Assembly: GCA_024138025.1 (NCBI GenBank)
Contig: JAMXBD010000395.1
Coordinates: forward strand, 984,930 to 1,048,929
Direction of reading: 5' to 3'
DNA from: Combretum micranthum
Lineage: Eukaryota; Streptophyta; Magnoliopsida; Myrtales; Combretaceae
DNA length: 64,000 bases
In this document: positions 56,849 through 64,000 of the stretch, piece by piece
Layout: every line of letters begins with the position of its first letter
How positions within the stretch are numbered: position 1 is the stretch's first letter
Position numbers and translations under genes: made by a program
Notes under the pieces: model-generated
The model's input: only the letters and a program-made list of their open reading frames with translations
What the model was told of the DNA's origin: nothing
The model's database searches: none

Positions 56849-59800
56849 GGGGTATAGGAGGGGCAAGGCCGTAGTATGATTGGCTACCTATAGACACGAA
56901 CTACCTTGTAAGACCCTTCTACTTGTTTTGTCTAGTTTGTACCAAGCCAATTATGAATTGGCTAATCCTAATATTATCAGTTCCTAAAGAGAGTTTGGAT
57001 TTTGAGCCAGGTGTGAATTGGCTAATTTTTGCATGCATTTATTTGGTGGTTGATATTCGTAAGATTGCTAAAGGATAATAGTTAATGACTGATGCATTTT
57101 ATTTATTCTTTTACTTGATGAATGCAGAATGTTGAAAGTTGTCTAACTAAGGTGGAACAATCACCGGTAAAGTCGATAGAAGAAGCCCTTATTCCTGCAG
57201 CGAAAGCATTGATAGCTGACAGAATTTTCAAGCATCCAGATGCTGATGTTAAAGTTGCAGTTGCTTCATGCATAAGTGAAATCACAAGAATTACTGCACC
57301 TGATGCTCCTTATAACGATGACCAGATGAAGGTAATTGATTGAGTTGATGTAAATATCATGGTTCGATTGCTCTTTTCCGCCACCAGTGAGAGTTTATCT
57401 TACAGATCTGTGATGTGTTATGCAGGACATATTTGACTTGATTGTCTCATCATTTGAAAATCTGTCTGACTTGTCAAGCCGCTCGTTTTCAAAGAGAGCC
57501 TTGATTCTAGAAACTGTTGCAAAGGTCAGGTCATGTGTTGTGATGCTGGATCTTGAATGTGATTCATTGATTGTTACGATGTTCCAGCATTTCTTAAGAG
57601 AGATAAGGTATGATATTTTTATTTGAATGAAAGTGTGTCTAGACGCTTGCACTTTATCATTGAATTGTTATTTTATTCCACTATCTTGGTAATGAGCAAA
57701 TTCTATTTATCTCTTGATGGTATTTATAATTTACTGCTGGGATCTGTTGTAACTTAGCTTGTTGTCAGTGCTGATCATATGCTTGTTTATAAATCACTTA
57801 TGAAATGTTTGCTGCACCTTATCCCTTTCTTATTGACACATGGTACTTTTACTCTGTTGGCTTTCATAAAAGGAAAAAGGGATGGATAAAACTGAACTTT
57901 GCACGCATTTGGTTGGATACTGTACAGGTCTATAACTTTCAGTGAATCTTAGTACAGGTTTAGAACTTTTTTTATCCATTTTGGACTTTGCTTGAAAGGA
58001 TGTTCATCGTTGTTGCCATAATATCCATATATTTTGGTTCTTTTGCACTTTCCTTTTTTTTTTGTCAAGTGTATCCACTATCTATTGTTCTTAATTATAC
58101 CGAAATAAAGTTGCTGAAGCAGTTTTTACGCCTAGTGGATTTTGATAACTGAGAGACCTATCTCATCTGAATGTCAAGCGTGTTTCTTTTAATCTTTGAC
58201 TTTTGAGAGGTAGCATAAGTTTGGGAAGGTCCTCTGACATCTGATTTATGCAAAGATGCATCTTTCTATTTGGTTTGTCTTGTGGATGATAGCTGTGTAA
58301 TTTGTTTCATTTGTTTGTTTCTCAGTCTATTATTTCATGAGTAATGATGTCTTATGTTTGCCTTGTAATTATTGATGGCTTCAGGGATCATCACTCAGAG
58401 AATGTGCTTTCATGTATGTTGACAATTATGACCCTTGTTATAGAAGAAAGTGAGGACATATCTCCAGAGTTGCTGTCACCAATTTTAGCTAGTGTGAAAA
58501 AGGAAAAAGAGGTCAAAATATGGTCATGAAATTTTTAATATATATACGTGTATTTTTTTTCCTTTGTTTTCTAATTTTAATTTGACCTGTTACAGGATCT
58601 TCACAAACGGCTCAAAGGTTGGGTGTGAGCGTACTTGAAAACTCGGTGTCAAAGTTGAAGCCTTACATAGGCCCGGCACTGAAGACTTTGGGCACCTCCA
58701 TAGGCGATTACAGTGAAATAGTTGCTTTTATATGTCAAGAACCAGCTGGTTCAATTCGGCAAAAGGAAGCCAACAATGCAAGTGATCAGAAGGTTTACCT
58801 CTTATTGTTCTCAAGATTCTGCTGTCATGTTACTGAATTACATGTCAAATGCATTGTTCTTTATTTACTTTGCACTATAAATTGTATCCGGAATTTCTCA
58901 TTAGTTGAATTCAGGCTTTATATTATCTTAAAAGACGTAGTTGTGATGGCTGTAAATGTTGCCAACCTATGTGGCATTTTCTGATGTGAATTATTAACAC
59001 TGTATGTGGATAGATGTAGGTGTGGTGGTGTTTTATTCGGAGGGTGTTGTTTACCAGGGGGGGGGTGGTTGCACTATTGAAAGAAAGTGGAGTCGTTTGG
59101 TGATGAACTAACACAATGGAACCATTAAAATACAGTGGTCCCAAATTGGTGTCAATGTGACTGTAAATAACAATGCTTTTAGATCCAGACTGGGAGTTGA
59201 CCGGGATATGCTAAGGGGTTGAGAGGTCGAACCGGGATCAATGAAGTAAAAAGTATTGAAGTATTAAAGATAAAAACACAAACATACAAAATAATACCTG
59301 GTAAATATTTTCATACAAAACATACATCTCATATGAATGATCAATTATGGAATGGATATTTACAACTTTTGAAAGTTTATTAAGTATGCATGCATGAAGG
59401 TCACAGTATATGGATTGTTTGCATTTTTTCTTACTTTTTTAACAAGTGGTTTAATAGATATAACATATTTCATGTATTTTATTCCGTTTGCTTATATTTA
59501 ATGTTTGATAATTTATTACAATATGTCCTTAAGGAAAAAATTTGGTCCCTCCACGCAAGTGCATATATATTAAGTTACAACTTACAAATGCAGCAATGAT
59601 GAAGTCCCACATTAAAATTGCATGGCCTATTTTATCATCTTGCAGTAGATTTCATTTGACTAAATTGACAAAGCTAAACTCCTGGCCCCACATCAGCAAA
59701 ATGAAAATACTTTCAAGGAAATATCACATGCCATCCCCTGTTGGCACTTAAAGCAAGTGGCTGTGCTGCAGACATGACATATATGTCAACTTTGTCAGTG

Positions 59801-62800
59801 CTGCAGTGGGCCTCTTTAGTTGAGGCGTGGGATAGGTTCAAAACTTTTTAAACTTTTAAACTGGAAGACTTGTCTGCGTCATGCGGTTGGCGGTTGAACT
59901 GTGCGTCTGTCCGGTTTCTGCCGGGTTTTGGTCATTCCGGTCCTTTTTGAGGGACCTGCCTGGTGTGGTGTCTGGTTCCGATTGAACTGGCCGGTCAGTC
60001 CGGGTTTGACTACATTGGTAAGTAAAGTTTTGTCATTGCGCTTTAGTTTGATAATGGATTGTGACACCTTAAAATAATTTAATGAAGAGTGGATATATTT
60101 GGCATTTTAAGAAAAATTCCATTTCAAATCAGAACATTTTTCAATCCTTCCATGTTTTTTTACATCAATATCATCCCCTTTTTTCATTGATTCAATATAT
60201 ATGTGTGTATTCTTTTTTCTGAACATAGTGTTGTGGGGAGGGATAGCTGTGGTTATGAAAGTTCCATGGGAAATGGCAACTTTTGGCAAGGGCTGTTTGA
60301 TGTTGTATAGCATTGTATTGGCTAGTTTGAGTTAATGAAACTCCTTTTGTAATTTTGTTGATTTAGAAGGAAGTAAAAGTATTGCACTAGTGGTGAAATC
60401 GTGGCGGTGTATTGTGTGTGCATATCGTCTTAGGGTTTATTTGGATGATCTGTTTTCTGCCTATATCTGTATTTATATTTGATTTGTACTATATCTATTT
60501 ATACATAGTCTATTTTATCTGTTTATAAGTAAAAATATCTGTTTTCCATTTGTATCTGTTTATTGATAAAAGATCTATTTGAAAATGCCCGTGTGCCGTT
60601 TTCACATCGATGAAACAAATTGACCCTTAACGAGCTCTTGAGCAATGGAGATCAAGCTTCCTCCTACTCCTACTCTTCTTTTTTTTTTTTTTTTTGAATA
60701 AACATAAATCAAAAGAAGTAGAAGTATTCAATGGTCAAGTCATAGTTGGGAATCTTATTGGATTAGTGGAGAACAGATTTGTGCAATTGGGTAGGATTTG
60801 GTGGCTTTTTTAGGAAAGAACAATTGATAGTTGTTTAAATGAATGCTACAGAAACTTTTGCTTTAGCAACTCACCAATACTTTGGATAGATAAAACAGCT
60901 ATCCATATATAGAGTATTCAATTCATATTGGAAATTAAACCACACTCTCGTTAGCAATATTCATGTAGAATTACATGGGGTGACTGGTTTCTCTAGCAAG
61001 ACTTTAATTAGACAATCATTGGCAACGTAGACCTAAGTGGTCAAATTGGATCCTTGGGAACGATCATGCTACCCAGTCCATCTATCATATCAGTCAGACT
61101 CGATCTGTTTGTAGTCCCATATGGATTGTGGGAGGAAATTTGCATGTGTTTATAAGGTTACGTTGTAAATATAAGATAACATTAGGTAGAAACTTTTGGT
61201 AAGTGGTCGAAAAAAGGCCCATAAGTGACTTTGTAAAATTACCTAAACAAATTTTTTATACTCATTTTCTCTCAAAACCAATCAAGAAAAAATGAGCACA
61301 TTTTCTGATCCTTATATATTTTTTCCTTAAATATCATCCTCTTCATTTTCTATCGCTTTGATATATTTATATGTATGTTTGTATGTATTTATGCATGTAT
61401 TTATTTTCCAAACCTAGTGTTGAGGGAAGAGAGCTGTGGTTATGAAAGTGTCATAGGAAAATGGTATGGGCTGTTTGATGCTGTATAGCATTGTATCAGT
61501 AAGTTCATGTTAAAGAAACTGCTCTGTAATGGTAATTGGTATCGATTTAGGAGGAAATAATACCATTGCACTAGTTGTGAATTTTTGTGTTGGACTATTG
61601 TTGTGCATGTTATAATGAGCTCTTGAATAATTGAGTTGAAGATTGTAATCTAATTCTCAAGCCTTTCCTTTTTTATTTAATTGATTGGATCATAGCTGTG
61701 ATAAAAGAGAAACTTCTTGGAGAATCTTATTGGATATCATGGCGAATAAATTTGAGCAGTTGTGTAAATATGGTGGCTTGTTCAGGAAAGAACAATTGAT
61801 GTTTGGTCAAACGAATGTTACAGAAATTTTTGCTTTAGCAACTCACAAAAACTTTGGATGGATAAAACAGTTATTCTATATAGAAGATCACGTCATATTG
61901 GGAATAAATCCACATTCTTGTAAGCAAGTATTTGTGTGGAGTTAACTCTAGGGTGACGGTTTCCCTTGCAAGACTTTATGTCGACAATCATTGCTATGAT
62001 ATCCCATGTATGTAATCCTATTAGATTTTATGGGGAAATTTGTATTGGTTTATAAGGTTAGGTACATATTAACACTGATAGAAAGGTTATATGGCTGGAA
62101 AAGGCCTATTAGTGGATTGGCTGTTAACTATTTTTGGCTTGTAGCATTACAGATGGTATCACAGCAGCCTCCTATCCAGTAGTTGGATGATATTGCACAT
62201 TTGGAAAAGGGGAAGAGTTGGGCTTAGTGTGTGTGTAGTCCACATGGATTGTTGTTGTTGGAGAGGGAGGGGGGGATTTGTATTCCGTTATAAGGTTAGG
62301 TAGGAAATATCATATAAAACTAATTAGAAACTTTTGGTTAGGAGGTTGAAAAAAGCCATTGGTGTCCTATATGTTTTGCTGTGGGCTACTTTTGACCTGG
62401 AGCATTAATCGTGGGCTCAAGGCTGGCAGCATGCATGCTTACTGGCCCAATCAAGCAGAAGAAATGACACAATTCGCATTCTAACTACTCTTTTCCTTCC
62501 TCCCCCTGCTGGGGAGGGGGTGCATGCAGTAATGAATGTGGCCATACTTACTATAAAATATATAATAGCTATTAGTGTTTGCAACAATTTATTCATGTCA
62601 TTTACTGAGTTTATAAAGATTTACCAGTGTCATTCATTTAAAAAAAGGAAGAGATTTATTCAGTTCACTTGTTTATTTCATTAGGTGGATAGAGAAGGAG
62701 CTTCTCCACAAAAGGATTCATCTTCTGGAAGATCTTCCAAATCTGTTTTGAGCAATGGGGCGGTAGAGACCAGCGATAATATTTGGCCAATTATAGTAAT

Positions 62801-64000
62801 CTGAAGAAAACAGGAGCGCAATAATCCCAGTATCTTGTTGAAAATCACGAATACGAAGAAAGATAGACTAAGGATTCGAATGACAAGAAGGCAGCTGAAA
62901 AAGAAAGTAAACTGGAGGTAATGGTCAAGAGAAAAGGGAAGAAGCCTAATTCATCAGCAAAATTGGTTGAACATGGTGATGCTTCCCATCATGAGAGTAA
63001 GAATATAGTAAATATGTCTGTGGACGGAAACATTCCTTCTCAGAACGCTGTTAAGTCTCTTCTTAAAGCAACAGATGATGAATCAATAAATGCTGCTTCC
63101 ATATCTAAAGATGAGTCTGATGACGATGAAAAGCTTCAAAAAAAATTTGAAAGAGTGAAGAAGAAAGGGGGATTATCTGCAGCGAAGAAGAATTCAAAAG
63201 CGACAGCAATAAAGTTGCCAAGAAGGAGCATAAAGTAATTGATGATGCAGAAGAAAAATTGCCAAAGCAGGCTTCTAAAAAGGATAAGAAGGAACATAAA
63301 GTTGTTGATGATGCAGAGGAACAATTGCCAAAGCAGTCTTCTAAAAAGGACAAGAAGGACATAAAGTAGTTGATGATGTGGAAGAAAAATTGCCAAAGAA
63401 GGCTTTTAAGAAGGATAAGAAGGAATGTAAAGTAGTCGATGATGCAGAGAAAAATTGCCAAAGCAGGCTTCTAAAAAGGATAAGTCAGGCTCTAAGTCAA
63501 AGGATGCGACCTCTGCCAAAGACGGAGAGAAGAAGGGGGTCGAAGGGAAAAGTCCCTTTTGAGGACATGCTCGATAGGGTTGTTGATGATGCAGAAGGAA
63601 ATTCGAAAAGCAGGCATCTAAGAAGGAAAAATTGGGCTCCAAAGTAAAAAATGATGGGGCCTCTGCTAAAGTGACAGAGCAGAAGAAGGTGCAGCTGAAG
63701 GGAAAAGTCTCTTCTGAGGACCACCGAATAAAGTCAGTGATGATGCAGAAGTAAAATCAACAAAGCAGGGTTCTAAGAAGAAAAATTCAGGCTCTAAAGT
63801 AAAGGATGGGTCCTCTGCTAAAGTGACAGAGCAGAAGAAACACAGTCGAAGAAGGTCACTTCTGAGGATACGAAATCTTCAAAAAGAAAAGCTGATAGGG
63901 TAACCTCTATAAACGCTGCAGTTATATAGTTTTCATGTTTTAATGATATTTTATTTGTTTTTCATGAGAGTTGAAGGAAATGGTTGTCATCGGAAGTCGA
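54019..64000 (+). CDS. PDS5: PDS5-like cohesin cofactor, 5' part (runs off the window; frameshifts)
   Basis: PDS5 proteins are HEAT-repeat factors that bind cohesin and regulate sister-chromatid cohesion in the nucleus. Exons: 54019-54123, 57128-57331, 57426-57607, 58385-58511, 58596-58792 and about 62685-63899. The N-terminus (KEVEEQLIEAGKKLLDPPSS, then IFKHPDADVKVAVASCISEITRITAPDAPYND) is typical of the short plant PDS5-type proteins. Exons 1-4 join cleanly. Exon 5 is off by one base with the obvious exon 4 donor. Exon 6, a charged lysine-rich region with 66-bp repeats, has several frameshifts. The C-terminal Tudor region should lie beyond 64000. The gene may be a decaying duplicate or may contain assembly indels. 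An AG at 53977-53978 before GATCTG may end a 5' UTR intron. Confidence 0.78.
56575..56730. repeat. TATCTGTTTCTTATTTG-type minisatellite
   Basis: Imperfect units of TATTTGTATC, TATCTGTATC and TAATCTGTTTCTT repeat about eight times. Similar words recur at about 60440-60570 in intron 5, which points to a shared dispersed repeat. Confidence 0.7.
56819..56844. repeat. (CT)n microsatellite
   Basis: About 13 CT units followed by TTTTTGGGG, in intron 1. Confidence 0.9.
57128..57331 (+). CDS. PDS5: PDS5-like exon 2
   Basis: 68 codons, phase 0 at both ends: NVESCLTKVEQSPVKSIEEA to NDDQMK. Start of the HEAT region. Confidence 0.88.
57426..57607 (+). CDS. PDS5: PDS5-like exon 3
   Basis: DIFDLIVSSFENLSDLSSRS to FQHFLREI. 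The acceptor is GTTATGCAG and the donor AAG/GTATGA. It leaves two bases that exon 4 completes. Confidence 0.88.
58385..58511 (+). CDS. PDS5: PDS5-like exon 4
   Basis: DHHSENVLSCMLTIMTLVIE to LASVKKEKE, a conserved PDS5 segment. The likely donor GAG/GTCAAA is weak and leaves phase 0, which does not fit exon 5. Confidence 0.8.
58596..58792 (+). CDS. PDS5: PDS5-like exon 5
   Basis: SSQTAQRLGVSVLENSVSKL through LKTLGTSIGDYSEIVAFICQ to NNASDQK. This frame needs one base from exon 4; with the visible donor a TGA comes up after ten codons. So either a base is missing near 58597 or another donor is used. Confidence 0.78.
58793..62684 (+). other. PDS5-like intron 5 (3.9 kb)
   Basis: Contains a GC-richer segment at about 59180-60015 with GTTGACCGGGAT and CCGGTCAGTCCGGG near its ends (a probable transposon remnant) and the large tandem duplication at about 60105-62400. 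Confidence 0.65.
60105..62400. repeat. ~1.2-kb tandem duplication in intron 5
   Basis: Unit 1 (about 60105-61235) recurs at about 61265-62130. Landmarks in the same order: TAGTGTTG near 60228 and 61418, AGCTGTGGTTATGAAAGT, TATAGCATTGTAT, TTGCTTTAGCAACTCAC, GGATAAAACAG, TTTATAAGGTTA. The last part (TTATAAGGTTAGGTA and on) appears a third time near 62290. Confidence 0.8.
62685..63899 (+). CDS. PDS5: PDS5-like exon 6: charged lysine-rich region with frameshifts
   Basis: It begins VDREGASPQKDSSSGRSSKS after a CATTAG acceptor. Reading breaks near 62790 (stop soon after NIWPIIVI), resumes in another frame at 62921-63238 (MVKRKGKKPNSSAKLVEHGD), then shifts again at about 63360 and 63447. The sequence is disordered and rich in K, D, E and S, as usual for the linker before the PDS5 Tudor domain. 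A possible donor GGTAACC follows at 63900. Confidence 0.65.
63229..63480 (+). repeat. 66-bp coding minisatellite
   Basis: Four tandem units of a 22-residue motif (HKVVDDAEEKLPKQASKKDK and two more residues) start at 63229, 63295, 63361 and about 63426. Units 3 and 4 have each lost a base, which changes the frame. Looser copies continue to about 63840. Confidence 0.85.

Larger units (their letters stand above)
54124..57127 (+). other. PDS5-like intron 1 (3.0 kb)
   Basis: Contains a CAC/ATC-triplet-rich stretch (about 54930-55330) that yields spurious frames, a TATCTGTTTCTTATTTG minisatellite (about 56575-56730) and a (CT)n tract at about 56819-56844. Confidence 0.75.

Noticed and set aside
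61685..61945. 86-codon frame that looks protein-like
   Set aside because: The paralogous repeat unit at 60.7-60.9 kb does not keep the frame, so it is probably chance.

Overview
The window looks like nuclear DNA of a eudicot plant. It is AT-rich and gene-poor, with GT-AG spliced genes, Ty3/gypsy chromovirus retrotransposons, MITEs and tRNA-derived SINE-like repeats. Its genes encode TIR-type NLR immune receptors (a class missing from monocots) and a PDS5-like cohesin cofactor. The TIR sequences look closest to the flax L6 / TNL type; I cannot name the species.

Layout. 0.6-2.4 kb is a decayed Ty3/gypsy integrase. 2.45-12.46 kb is a second, 5'-truncated, stop-ridden Ty3/gypsy element (+). A third element (minus strand, 6425-11333) is nested in it, with two LTRs, a primer-binding site, a polypurine tract and an exact 5-bp target duplication. 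12.5-14.3 kb holds the decayed 3' end (Tudor region) of a PDS5-like gene. 17.8-19.4 kb is a broken TIR-NBS gene (minus). 19.5-28.8 kb is repeat-rich intergenic DNA: a possible solo LTR, a MITE with a 10-bp target duplication, and a 1.8-kb terminal-inverted-repeat element. 29.06-41.03 kb (+) is a five-exon gene with the order TIR-NBS-TIR-NBS-LRR and a 6.4-kb third intron. After a 1.3-kb Mutator-like inverted-repeat element comes an apparently intact four-exon TNL gene on the minus strand (48.02-44.38 kb), tail to tail with it. 48-53.7 kb is intergenic. From 54.02 kb to the window end (+) runs the 5' part of a PDS5-like gene, with frameshifts and a coding minisatellite near the right edge.

How the parts relate. 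The broken TNL at 18 kb and the intact one at 46 kb are paralogues; sequence similarity continues into their 5' flanks (about 19.8-20.7 kb against 49.7-50.0 kb). A PDS5 3' relic lies to the left of the cluster and a PDS5 5' region to the right, both on the plus strand, so the block may have arisen by duplication of a PDS5-TNL unit. In the double-TIR gene both TIR domains lack the glutamate expected of NAD-cleaving TIRs, while the neighbouring TNL keeps it. This suggests, without proving, a non-catalytic receptor beside a catalytic one.

All exon borders were read by eye from GT/AG sites and reading-frame phase. Several frameshifts sit in or near homopolymers and could be assembly errors.
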